NCBI RefSeq assembly: GCF_000321225.1
Contig: NW_004451524.1
Coordinates: 62,001 to 126,000, forward strand
Origin: Odobenus rosmarus divergens
Taxonomy: Eukaryota > Chordata > Mammalia > Carnivora > Odobenidae
Reading direction: 5' to 3'
DNA length: 64,000 nucleotides
Within the stretch, counting starts at the first letter, position 1. Every line of letters starts with the position of its first letter. Both the position numbers and the translations under genes were made by a program. Below are positions 45,686-56,200 of this stretch, piece by piece. The notes under the pieces were generated by a model, which worked only from the letters and a program-made list of their open reading frames with translations, made no database searches and had not been told where the DNA came from.

Positions 45686-45883
45686 GGGCATCTGGGTGGC
45701 TCAGTCGTTAAGTGTCTGCCTTGGGCTCAGGTCATGATCCCAGGGTCCTGGGATTGAGCCCCGCATCGGGCTCTCTGCTCAGCAGGAAGCCTGCTTCTCC
45801 CTCTCCCACTCCCCCTGCTTGTGCTCCTTCTCTTGCTGTGTCTCTCTCTGTCAAATAAATAAAATCTTTAAAACAAAACAAAA
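45686..45883 (+). mobile_element. Can-SINE, younger type, full length
   Basis: GGGCATCTGGGTGGCTCAGT head, GGTCATGATCCCAGGGTCCT, CCCGCATCGGGCTCTCTGCT, TCTCTCTGTCAAATAAATAA tail. Exact 13-bp duplication AAACTTCCTTCTG at 45673-45685 and 45884-45896. Confidence 0.97.
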
Positions 45884-45896
45884 AAACTTCCTTCTG

Positions 45897-47233
45897 CCAG
45901 GACACCTTTTCTCCCTCGCTCTGCACCCCCAGCTCTGCCCCCTCAGCTCTGTCCCCCAGTCCTGCTATGAGACCCCCAATCCACTGCATGGACTGAGGGT
46001 CCCTTTCCTGACTTCTCTGACCAGGTCTAGTCCCCTAGCGTACACAGGCATGCACCTTTTGTTCCTTCTTTGTTCCACTTACAACTTAGGAAAATCATTT
46101 GCACACTATTTGCTTGTTTCTGTTCCCTCTCACTGGCTCAATTCCTTCCCCTTTCAAATTGGTTTGTAGTGTTAAAGCACTAGGTTTTTTAAGGTTGAAG
46201 CATGTCTTCAAATCTGCAGGACTGATGTAGGCATTGTTGGGGACCATTGAACAGAGGATAAATTATTTTTATTAGAAATATTGTACAGAAATATCAGCAA
46301 GTTTCTCAGCTCTTGAAAACCTTTGGTGACTTTAAATCAATATTCAAAAGCTTATTTAGGGACAGTGAAATATTATCTTACCTTCCTATGAGAGATCCTA
46401 AAACATGAGTGTATTCTAGATTTCCAAATTCGATCAACCATTCTAAGTTAAAATAGTATGCTATTTTAAGATTATCCAGAGTTTTTTTTTATATCCCAAA
46501 TCTCAGAAATTAGGAATTAAGTCAGATCTTGCATTTTTTTTTTACTTGAGAATCAATGGGAAATTTTAGCATGCACTAAAAATATTAAAGAGCAGCCAAA
46601 ACATGAACAAATATTTTTGAGGGGGGAAAAATCAATAACCTCTCCAGTAATAACAACTCCACAAAATAGCAGCAAGATGTCAGAATGGTCATGACAGAAA
46701 CAAAATTGGGAAAACTTTTTATCTAAAGTAAGGAAAACAGAAGAAATGTTATTGCCAAGGATAGTAGCTTATTCCTTTTTTTTTAATTTGTAAAGTTTAT
46801 ATATAAATATCAACAGGAAGTTTAAGGGAAGCTGTGATATATCTTGAATCATGTGTCAGTCAACATCTTCTGTATGTTACTACATTTGGGAAGACAAATT
46901 TCTAAAAAATTATTTGGTAACATAACCTGAAATTTAGTATATAGTAGATCCCCAATTCATTGCTTCATAGACCCTTTAAATTCAGTCTTTTACAGTTAAA
47001 AACTACAGGTCTGATCATATTATCATGTGGTAATAAGAAAATTGCATCTTAGGAAACTCCTAAATCTAAGACCTAGTGTGGCCTATGGTAGCCAGTCAAC
47101 ATGTATATCGTGATGGTATGTATTTGGCCACCAAATAATCCATTAAAATGACATGATATCTTCTCTGTTATTCCTTATGTTTTGGAATGAGTCTCTTCAT
47201 GTGTTTGGCAATTGCTTCAGATAGAAACTAAAT
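45897..47233. other. Unique sequence, AT-rich after 46.2 kb
   Basis: No repeat or gene recognised. Confidence 0.5.
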
Positions 47234-47249
47234 TTGAATACCTTATTTA

Positions 47250-47448
47250 TAAAAATTTTATTTATTTTTAAATTTTTACTTATTTATTTGACAGAGAGAG
47301 AGACAGCCAGAGGGGGAACACAAGCAGGGGGAGTGGGAAAGGGAGAAGCAGGCTTCCCGCTGAGCAGGGAGCCCGATGCGGGGCTCGATCCCAGGACCCT
47401 GGGATCATGACCTGAGCCGAAGGCAGACACCGAAGAACTGAGCCACCC
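47250..47448 (-). mobile_element. Can-SINE, younger type, full length
   Basis: Minus-strand copy with GCTCGATCCCAGGACCCTGG and GAGCCACC at the head. Its head is slightly truncated. Exact 16-bp duplication TTGAATACCTTATTTA at 47234-47249 and 47449-47464. Confidence 0.97.
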
Positions 47449-47589
47449 TTGAATACCTTATTTAATCAGAAGCAAAACCTAGAAACTCAGGAGGGATATC
47501 AGCGGCTATAGTACTGGTATGTGGAACAGAGCCTTCATGGAAATGGGAGTATATGTGAGGAGAATAGATGAAAAGAGGGACAGAGATGA

Positions 47590-47705
47590 GGGATTCTGGA
47601 GAAGACCAGACTTGGCACTAATCCTTCAATCTCTAGGATTGTGCCTGTCACAGAGTAAGCACATACAATATGTGTTGAGTAAATGCATGATCAAGTGATG
47701 AGTAC
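47590..47705 (+). mobile_element. MIR/L2 3'-end fragment
   Basis: ATTGTGCCTGTCACAGAGTA, AGCACATACAATATGTGTTG and AGTAAATGCATGA follow the shared MIR/L2 3' end. Confidence 0.5.
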
Positions 47706-47847
47706 AACTTTAAGAGCATGTCATTGATGGAGGGTGATGATAAACAATGATGGGATATTTCCTAATCAGCCAGATGGTTGACCAGTCCCCATCCCTTCAA
47801 ATGCTACAGTGATGATGCTTAAACTGAACCTTTCTGGAATTCTTTTA

Positions 47848-47957
47848 ATTTTTAAAAATATTGTTTTAGTAATCACTACACCCAACATGAGGGTCGAACT
47901 CACAACCCCGAGATCAAGAGTCACATGCTCTTCCAACTGAGCCAGCCCAGGTACCCC
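47848..47957 (-). mobile_element. Can-SINE, 5' half only
   Basis: CACTACACCCAACATGAGGG, CCCCGAGATCAAGAGTCACA, CAACTGAGCCAGCCCAGGTA. The 3' domain is missing, the same truncated form as at 44076-44187. The flanks CCTTTCTGGAATTCT and CCTTTTTGTGAATCT may be the target duplication. Confidence 0.88.
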
Positions 47958-48309
47958 ACCTTTTTGTGAATCTTAAAATTTTAGAATCTGCGGTCCATTG
48001 TATTGAATATTTCCCATTATGACATTATCTTTTTCTTTTTTTCCCTAAAACGGAAAGCTTAATGTTTTATAAGAAGCTAAAAGTCTTTTGACTAAAAAGA
48101 AAAAACTAGACCATGTTTTATCAACTTCAGTGTGGAATTATATAGCAGTGAGTCCTTTCTACTTCTAAACGAAATTAGGAGAAAGAGTCTAAAATGCGTT
48201 GATCAACACTAAGATAAGGGTCCAGCCTCCAGAGGTTATACTTAGGAAGTCCTGGATAGTCTTTGAGTAGAGTACTTCTTAAATGTCTTTTCATTTTTTG
48301 AGATAGTGG
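47958..48309. other. Unique AT-rich sequence
   Basis: Nothing recognised. Confidence 0.5.
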
Positions 48310-48775
48310 TTTGAAATATTTTGTGCAGAACTCGCAAATGGCTTCATAATAAATCAGTGTCTAATTTTGATTTTATATATTTCTATATTTTCTATTTATT
48401 TTATCTAGAAATGATTTTGCTTTACCGACCCTCTAACCAATGACTTTGCTAAACTCACCTGTTAATTATTATAGCTTATCTCTGTATTCATTTGGATGTT
48501 CTGTGGGCACCAAGTCATTTCTGAATAATGACAGTTTTATTCATTTTCTAAGCTTGCCTAATTGCATTACCTAGAACTTCCAGTAAAATGTCAGAGAGAA
48601 TTGGTGATAGCAGGCATCCTTGTCTTATTCTTGATCTCCAAGGAAAGGTTTCAGTAATTCACAATGAAATGCAAGGTTTGCTAGAAGATTCTTGTAGATA
48701 CTGTCTATCGGATTGATAGAGTTCCCTTTTATTCCATATTAAGAAAATTTTCCATGATGAAGGCTGAATTAAATA
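48310..48775 (-). mobile_element. LINE1 ORF2 reverse-transcriptase fragment, minus strand
   Basis: Plus-strand text TTGCCTAATTGCATTACCTA, GAACTTCCAGTAAAATGTCA, GCAGGCATCCTTGTCTTATT, CTTGATCTCCAAGGAAAGG is the complement of the L1 RT region around the QGCPLS motif. Many stops, so not functional. Confidence 0.75.
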
Positions 48776-48784
48776 GATACCTAG

Positions 48785-48997
48785 TTATCTAGATAGATAA
48801 TACTTGTAGGTTTTCATTGCTGGATAGTATTTCATTGTATGAATATGTGCCAATCTATTTACCTATTCTGTTTATGACCATTTGGTTTGTATCTTGTTTT
48901 TTGGGGTTTTGTTTTGGTTTTTATTTTTTTCTGTCATGATTAGTGTATATAACAACATTCTTGGCAAAACTCTTTTGACTATATCCTGTTGCATTTC

Positions 48998-49073
<76 letters not shown>

Positions 49074-49200
49074 CCCACCCCTAAGGGGGGAATTTCTGGA
49101 TCAGAGCTTATGCAGTATGTTCAGCTTTAGTGGATACTGTCTGTTTCCCAAAGTGATTGTACCAATTTGCTCTTCGACCAACAGTGTGAAAGTTCCTAGT
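48785..49200 (-). mobile_element. LINE1 3'-UTR fragment, minus strand, carrying a CA repeat
   Basis: TTTTCATTGCTGGATAGTAT, TTCATTGTATGAATATGTGC, TTTATGACCATTTGG, then past the CA run GGAATTTCTGGATCAGAGCT and CAAAGTGATTGTACCAATTT. This is the complement of the old L1 3' UTR (GGAATACTACTCAGCAATAA). It lies on the wrong side of the RT fragment for one collinear element. Confidence 0.7.
49002..49071. repeat. (CA)35 microsatellite
   Basis: Uninterrupted dinucleotide run of about 70 bases, ending in CCCCCCACCCC. Open frames across it (poly-CV / poly-HT) are artefacts. Confidence 0.98.
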
Positions 49201-49640
49201 AGATTCTCATTAAATAATTATGATTATTACTAGAGAATGTTCTTTCCTTTGGAAGTGATAGAGGGCAGGAAAAAAAAGAGTGGGACTGGCCTCAGGTGAA
49301 ATGGATTGGATTATCTGGTGGCTGGTTCTTACATTTTTCTTCGATGATGTTGGACATACTACTTTGCAGCAAGTAGCTATCCAGCAAACTTTAACTGAAT
49401 AGAAAGGTATTGCTAAAGATCTCCTTCATAGTATCTGGGTTGTGGAGTGAGCAGGTACGTAAGTGATATATTGGTGTACGTGGGCACCATTGTGGACAGG
49501 GAGAATGAGAGAGAATATGGAAATAGTGGAAGGGTCTTGAAGACAGATTTCCTCCTTTTCATTTTCTCTCGGGGTTGTTTGTGGTGAATTATCAATATTG
49601 ATTATTCCATTTATTTTCCTTGTCTTAGAATACTGTTTTA
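49201..49640. other. Unique sequence
   Basis: Nothing recognised. Confidence 0.5.
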
Positions 49641-49652
49641 AAACTGGAATTG

Positions 49653-49850
49653 TGGACACCTGAGTGGCTCAGTTAAGTGTTGGCCTTCAGCTCAGGTCAT
49701 GATCTCAGGGCCCTTGGATTGAGCCCCGAGTTGGGCTCCCTGCTTGGTGGGGAGCCTGCTTCTCTCTCTCCCTCTGCCCCTCCCCATGCTCATGCTCTCT
49801 CTCTTGCTTTCGCTCTCTCTCTTAAATAAATAAATAAAATCTTAAAAAAA
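49653..49850 (+). mobile_element. Can-SINE, full length
   Basis: ACACCTGAGTGGCTCAGTTA head, CAGGTCATGATCTCAGGGCC, CCCGAGTTGGGCTCCCTGCT, TAAATAAATAAATAAAATCT tail and a long A-run. The flanks AAACTGGAATTG and AAAGTGGAAATG are the likely target duplication. Confidence 0.94.
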
Positions 49851-49861
49851 AAAAAAGTGGA

Positions 49862-51814
49862 AATGTTTGGGGGCAACCTTAGAGGGATAAGTGGGAGGTC
49901 TAGTATCCAGAAATCCAGCTCCTTCACCAGCCCCTACCTCTCTCCGCAATTAGGGCATTTTTACCCGTTTCTACTGACTGCCATAGAAGATTTTATTTGA
50001 AAATACTGTTTTGCTAAAATAAAAAGAGAAACCATGGACACAGCATTTAAAGAAGAAAAATATTACTGTTTTCTGTTTTCTATCTTAACCACGTTAACCA
50101 TTTTGTAATGATTCTTTTCAACTGTCACATGATGACACTGAAGGTGTGTGTTTTTCTTTGTGCAAGGGTTATTCTAACCTATCGGGGTTTTTTATTTGTT
50201 TGTTTTTGTTAAGCTTTTCTTTTAATCACCTCACCCCCTTGCTTTTTTGTTGAAGAATATCTATTGTAATAGTCTTTTAGTGACACCTGTGATATTTTTA
50301 CCATTCCTAATATCGGTCGTTTTTAGCAAACAAAAGAAGAACTTGAAGCAGATTTTTACATCTGTGGGATATTAGCAAAGCAATTACATCTTGATATATG
50401 TGACCTGACATAAATGAGCCAATTTAAAATTTCTCATTCCCTAGAAAGGAAGTGGACTCTGCTAAATAATTCTTGATGATGCTGTTATTATTGGTAACTC
50501 ATAAAAGCATGATTTAGTAATCATTTAATTAGGAAAAGGCAAATTTCTCAGGGAAGCATCCATGTTGGGTAATAAGCACTTTATAAAAAGTATTTTGTCT
50601 TTTAGTAATGTTAAAGTGAGGGACATTTTCCATAATAATCTAGTCACTTCTGAGAATTTTATTTTCCATAAATTTTTGTGTTTTTATTCTGTTCCAAGAA
50701 CAGTTAGTTGGTATAAATGTGTTATAAGACATGCCATGTAGAATATGGCACCTCAGTTTACTTTTAGCATATTAGCATCCTGTTAATGTACATGATTTTT
50801 GGAGTAAGAGGCATCTCTCTGATTATCCCAGTTCACTGGCAGGCCAGTTCTAAGAATCCAAGTTAATTCTTTTTTTTCCACGTCTTTGAATACATTCCTC
50901 ATCTATTGACTTGCAAACACTGAGCCCATACTTAGGAAGTATATGTAACATACATAAATCACACATCTTCCATATGTGCGTGTTATAAATTCCTTATTCT
51001 GATCTCCTAGCCATGAGCCAGGAGATACTTTGCAACCTAGTGCTGAGGTTGGGGATTGACACGACACTCATTAAAGTCTCAGACACTCCCTTCATTACCA
51101 GAGTTGAGGGGTGAAGGGACATAGTATCAGGATGTGCTCTTCTGATTATTGGCCTTGCTGGAAAGAACTGGCGCTACTTTTTTGGATGCGTAGATTCAGC
51201 TCATGTGCTTTCTTCTCAAGTCTGGTTTTTGCCATGGACCAGCAGTAGACAAAGCTCTCTTTTGAGGTTCTCCACTGTCCTTAGTTTCAGAGTGGGACTC
51301 TCGGGACAATGGTTCACCATGTTTTATCGTATCAGAGCTCCTTCAGGGCATCAAAGACTTCAGGTCTGGTTAGAGTCTGTGTAGATTTTGAGGTCCTAAA
51401 ACAGGCTCAGTTCAGTTTCAGGGACTGGGGTTTTCCAGCTTTGCAAGCTTTGTTACCTGAGGGTGTAGAATAATGGGAGGACCAAGACTTAAGGCACAGT
51501 ATAGTGGTGCAGATTTGTAACTAGGGCCTGATAGGAAACCCACCTCACCACACACAAACTCTGATAAAATCTCAAGGAGCAGTTCTGAGTGTGGTGGATG
51601 TGGGTTCATGAAGACTTTGTCACACCATTCCTAATAACTGGTGTCAGAATAACTCATCAGTAAAATTGTCTACATACTTAAAGAAAAAAATCAACTATAG
51701 ACAGGGGCCATGGCCCTCAAATCACATTTTTCTTTCCTAGTCTATAGTCTCTTAAGTCACATTAAGAGATAATGATATCATTACTTAATATAATTTATCA
51801 TTTCCAGCCTGTAT
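49862..51814. other. Unique sequence, nothing recognised
   Basis: Two kilobases without a repeat I can name or a supported open frame. Confidence 0.5.
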
Positions 51815-52258
51815 GTGTGCTTTGGTCTAAATGTTTGTGTCCCCCACCCCCACAAAATCCATATGTTGAAACCAGACCCCAGAGGTGAGAGTATTAGGAG
51901 GTGGGGCCTTCGGGGGCTTGGGGAGGGTGGTGGTTAGGTCCTGAGGGTGGAACCTAATGAATGGCGTTAGTGCCTTTATTTTTTATTTTTTTATTATGTT
52001 ATGTTAATCACCATTACCTCATTAGTTTTTTATGTAGTGCCTTTATAAAGGAGAGCACAGAGAGTTTCCTGAAGTCTCCTACCGTGTTTGGACAGTGCAG
52101 AGAAGTGGCAGTCTACAGCCTTAGAGTTATCACCAGAACCTGACCATGCTCCCCAGTCTCAGACTTCCAGCCCCTAGAACTGTGGGTGACACATTTGTGT
52201 CGGTTAAAAGCACCCCGACTCTGGTATTCTGTGACAGCACCCTGAACAGACTAAAACA
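51815..52258 (+). mobile_element. MST/MLT1-type MaLR LTR, plus strand, split by a tiny L1
   Basis: TTTGGTCTAAATGTTTGTGT, AAAATCCATATGTTGAAACC, GAGTATTAGGAGGTGGGGCC; right side CCAGCCCCTAGAACTGTGGG, GGTATTCTGTGACAGCACCC, CAGACTAAAACA. Interrupted at 51980-52034. Confidence 0.88.
51980..52034 (-). mobile_element. 55-bp 5'-truncated LINE1 insertion with target duplication
   Basis: ATTATGTTATGTTAATCACC and CATTAGTTTTTTATGTAGTG are the complement of the 3' end of carnivoran L1. Flanked by TAGTGCCTTTAT at 51968-51979 and 52035-52046 (12 bp exact). Element and target share GTAGTG, so the right boundary has microhomology. Confidence 0.8.
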
Positions 52259-53726
52259 GTGTGCACACCTACACAGTTTCTTCTTTTCCTCCTTTACACT
52301 TCTCGTTACGGCACTTTTCCTGATGGAAGCCTAAGACCTACCTTCTCAGCATCATTAAGATGCTGCTTCTCTCTATGGGGGCGGGGGGGGAGAGGCTATT
52401 GGGGATTCAGGCGGTGGTGCCTGAGGATCGTGGTGTCCCTTAGGCAGCCCCTCGATTTAAAAGTTAAAGCATTTTTCCAAATTGTCAGGTTCTGTTTTCT
52501 CATGGGACAGTATGGTATTTGCACAATCTTTCTAGGACAAAAACTGATAAAACAGAAACGTCTGGTATTTGCTAAATATGATTGTTTTTGCTACGGACAT
52601 GTCGGATGAGCCCACATGGAATGGAGGTCTGTGTTCTTCGTGTCTGGAGGGATTGGCTGCCTGGGCATGAGCTGGTGGCACAGCATCAGGCTTTGTCTGC
52701 AGTGACAGCAAGGTGAGGGTGTGGTCAGCAGAGTGAACGCATCGCATCCGTTTAGCTGGGATTCTGCAGGGGCGCAGGTGCCTGGACAGACGAGCCTGAC
52801 CGCAAGGATAGCCAGAATGTGACTGGGTGCATAGAACCTAGGTCACAGAAAGCACTCTGTCCTGCTTTTTCTTCCACACTTCTCACCATATTTATAATCA
52901 GCAAACCCATGCTGGGAATCATTTGCATTTCAACTTCCAATTTTGTTTTCTAGTTTTGTTGAGAAAAGTTGAGGGTTTTTTTTTATATCAGAAAGCTATC
53001 TCCATTTCTTTTATTTAATACATTTACAGGATACACATGTCCCCACGGACCTTCAAATATCTGGAAAAGGAATTTCCCTTTGAGTTTGTGGAATCAGTTT
53101 TTTTTCCTCAAGGGAACTGTTCCAATATCCAGTCTTCCAGCAACTTTAAAATACTCCCCCTCTGATTTAAAACACTCTGTATTCATTTATAATTTCCTGT
53201 CTCCCCGAATCTCTTGAGTACTTGGCTTCATGATTTTCTTTCTCTCTACTACTAAATAATGCTTTTTTTTCATTTTACCATTCTGTAGATGTTCCACCCA
53301 ATACTTTGTCTTCTTATCTTAGAAATACCATCTTAACTCATCCATCCTATCCTGAACTAAGACCCTAGATTCTGTTATTACCGGTGATGATGCTGTCTCA
53401 GAAATCTCTCTGACCTTCTGGCTTACTCCTAATGGCACCTCCACTCCATCCAGACTTCCCCCTACTCAGGCATCTCTTGTCCCGGGAACTCAGCATCAAT
53501 TTATTAGGCACACTCACCTCCTATCCTCAGTTCTGGCCTGATGTGGTTTAGTTTCTACAGTCCCTTGTTCTAATGATGTTCTCATATTCTCTCCACTTCT
53601 TTTCCCTTTTTCTAGTTCCATGATAGTCACTGGGCAGTACCCCTACTTGGTTATATAAAGTGTCCCACCTACTCCATGTCTGTGACTGGGTAGCTCATTC
53701 TGGCTGAAGATAAGAGCCAGCTTGTC
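52259..53726. other. Unique sequence, possible weak L2 near 53.3-53.5 kb
   Basis: No supported gene. The pyrimidine-rich 53320-53540 stretch has an L2-like look but is too diverged to call. Confidence 0.45.
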
Positions 53727-53732
53727 CTGACT

Positions 53733-53930
53733 TTTTTTTAAAAAAGATTTTATTTATTTATTTGACAGAGATAGAGTTAGCAAGAGCATGAACATAAGCG
53801 GGGGCAGTGGGAGAGGGAGAAGCAGGCTCCTCGCTGAGCAGGGAGCCCGATGTGGGGCTTGATCCCAGGACCTGGGGATCATGACCTGAGCCCAAGGCAG
53901 ACGCTTAATGACTGAGCCACCCAGGTGCCC
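53733..53930 (-). mobile_element. Can-SINE, younger type, full length
   Basis: Minus-strand copy: AAAAGATTTTATTTATTTAT, GGGAGAAGCAGGCTCCTCGC, GCTTGATCCCAGGACCTGGG, GAGCCACCCAGGTGCCC. Short duplication CTGACT (53727-53732 and 53931-53936). Confidence 0.95.
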
Positions 53931-53936
53931 CTGACT

Positions 53937-55050
53937 GTCTCACTTTAATTAATGACCACTGACCTCAGACTCCAGTGATACATTTCCCTTTTGTTTGATT
54001 TTTCAAATTACCCTTGTCTCTAGTTTCACAGAAAACGGAAGTAGAACTTTAACTTCAGTCCTCTGCTAATTTAACAAACCAATTTAACCAGGGGCCAATT
54101 TAACAGTATTTTTTATCAAAAAATTATAAAGATTCTACAAATAATTTACAGCAAATATGAGTTCATATAACTTTATTGCTATGGCCTGTACTTTCAACTT
54201 CCATTATTGATTATTTCAACAGAGCTTCAAAATGAAAACAAATAGACATTAATTAAAAAATGACTGAATGATTTAAAAATATGTGACTTGCCGCTCCAAC
54301 TATCTAAAATTAACATTGAGGCTATTACACTGGGGGAGCAATTATGAATGTTTGAGTGCGAAGTGGCACACAGGCAACACGGACTTATTTTTAAATCAAC
54401 TTAATTGTAAGCAATAAAACAAAGTGAGGGCAGAAGACATTTATCTTCCACACACAGAGGAACTCTAGTGTTCTTGATGGAGCAAACAATTTTGGCGTGT
54501 TCTCAAAGAGAAACCACCAACTCCCGTAGATGGCCCGCACAGCCACACAAAATGAAGGAAACCAATCACACATTCCAGGTGAGGGCATCTTCAGATCAGC
54601 CTGGGCCAACTTTGTCCCTGGATATCGATGGACAGCGAGGCACTGAAGTTATTTAGGCGAAGCATCAGAAAATGGACATGATGGAAAAGTATTGGAACCA
54701 TTTCCAAGCTTGTCTTTGTCTTCGGATCCTGGGTTTCTTCCTCCATGTTTCACAGGGTGTTACTGTGCAAAACCAGGCAACACAGAAACCAGTAATTTGG
54801 TTCTACGGAGTGCAAGTCTCCCAAGAATTTTATGAAAGAACTTTAAATCCAATATATTTTTTTTATATATAACATAGAAAGTGAAAATAGAAACTCGTAG
54901 GGGAACCAAAGAAATAACCAAATACAGATGGAGGAAAATAACAAGATCAAAAAAAAAGGAAAGAGTAAAATGAAAAGATTCACAAGAGAGGGTACAAAAC
55001 TTAACCATGGATAATCAAATGCGTTCAAGTTAGTAATAGGAGTAATAACT
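53937..55050. other. Unique AT-rich sequence
   Basis: Nothing recognised. Confidence 0.5.
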
Positions 55051-55051
55051 T

Positions 55052-55130
55052 TCACTAACATTTATTCAGTGCACATCTAATGCCCAGTGCTGTTCTGGAC
55101 TTCATATGGATTAATGGATTGAATCCCAAG
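55052..55130 (-). mobile_element. MIR fragment
   Basis: CTAACATTTATTCAGTGCAC, CAGTGCTGTTCTGGACTTCA is the complement of the MIR 3' end. Confidence 0.55.
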
Positions 55131-55193
55131 TGTGGCCCCAGACGTAGTTGCAGTTTTTGTTCCTGTCACTGATATTTATCTTTTTATTTTTAC

Positions 55194-55325
55194 TTTTTTG
55201 TATTTTCAAACTTACATTGTGTCCATTTTATTTAACTTATTTTCTTAAGTCGGGGCTTGAACTCAAGATCTGAGCTGAGATCAAAGTTGGACGCTTTACC
55301 AACTGAGCCACCCAGATGCCCCTAT
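55194..55325 (-). mobile_element. Can-SINE, truncated/diverged
   Basis: GGGGCTTGAACTCAAGATCT, CCAACTGAGCCACCCAGATG at the head, with a degraded T-rich 3' part. TTTTTATTTTTAC at 55181-55193 and 55326-55338 looks like the target duplication. Confidence 0.8.
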
Positions 55326-55338
55326 TTTTTATTTTTAC

Positions 55339-55970
55339 AAACACTTTGAGTAATAGCTGACACATGATGTTACATTAGGTTTAATATACAAAGAACTGAT
55401 AAAATTTCTCTACTCCCTATGTTGTGCTCCCTAAAACAAGGTAACACTCCTGTTGGCGAGGGCACAGGGTGTTCATGATGGATCATGGAAAGTAGAACAT
55501 GTATTTCGGAATACATTTTTAGTAACGGACATTGAGAAACTTAAGAATAATTGGCCCACTAATTTTCGGTTAAATCTCTCCTAAGGGAAGCAAGATTTTC
55601 CATAATCAAGTTTGCATAATTTGAAAATGTTTAAATTAATATAGCATAACAGCAAGTCAGAATATTATGCAGGCTTGAGAAAATCATGGAACTTCAGAAC
55701 AGTAGAAATTTGTGAAAATGTATGCAGGAGAATAACGAAAAACGTTACAAATTTGAAAAGAAAAAGGTTACAAATCACACGTACTTAATGATTCCTGTTT
55801 AGGAAACGGGAATGCAAATAATCACCAAAAAAAGACAGGGAAGGAATATAGCATCTTTTTTCTATAGATAGTGAAATACAGTGAATTTTACACCTTTTTC
55901 ATAAATCCCAAAATTTCTACAATTAAACATCAGGTGTGGTGGAGCTTCACTGAAAACCAAACCCAGGTTT
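55339..55970. other. Unique AT-rich sequence
   Basis: Nothing recognised. Confidence 0.5.
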
Positions 55971-55984
55971 AAAAGCATCCATCA

Positions 55985-56186
55985 AGGGGTGCCTGGGTGG
56001 CTCAGTCGTTAAGCGTCTGCCTTCGGCTCAGGTCATGATCCCAGGGTCCTGGGATCGAGCCCCGCATTGGGCTCCCTGCTCTGCAGGAAGCCTGCTTCTC
56101 CCCCTCCCACTCCCCCTGCTTGTGTTCCCTCTCTCGCTGTGTCTCTCTCTGTCAAATAAATAAATAAAAAATCTTTAAAAATAAAT
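55985..56186 (+). mobile_element. Can-SINE, youngest-looking copy
   Basis: Head GGGGTGCCTGGGTGGCTCAG, then CCTTCGGCTCAGGTCATGAT, GATCGAGCCCCGCATTGGGC and GTCAAATAAATAAATAAAAA. Near-consensus throughout, with an exact 14-bp duplication AAAAGCATCCATCA (55971-55984 and 56187-56200). Confidence 0.98.
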
Positions 56187-56200
56187 AAAAGCATCCATCA

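Noticed and set aside
48872..49130. Frames made of repeated Cys-Val or His-Thr
   Set aside because: They are translations of the (CA)35 microsatellite.
55985..56060. tRNA gene from A- and B-box-like motifs in SINE heads
   Set aside because: These are tRNA-Lys-derived SINE promoters. No cloverleaf with a mature tRNA end is present.
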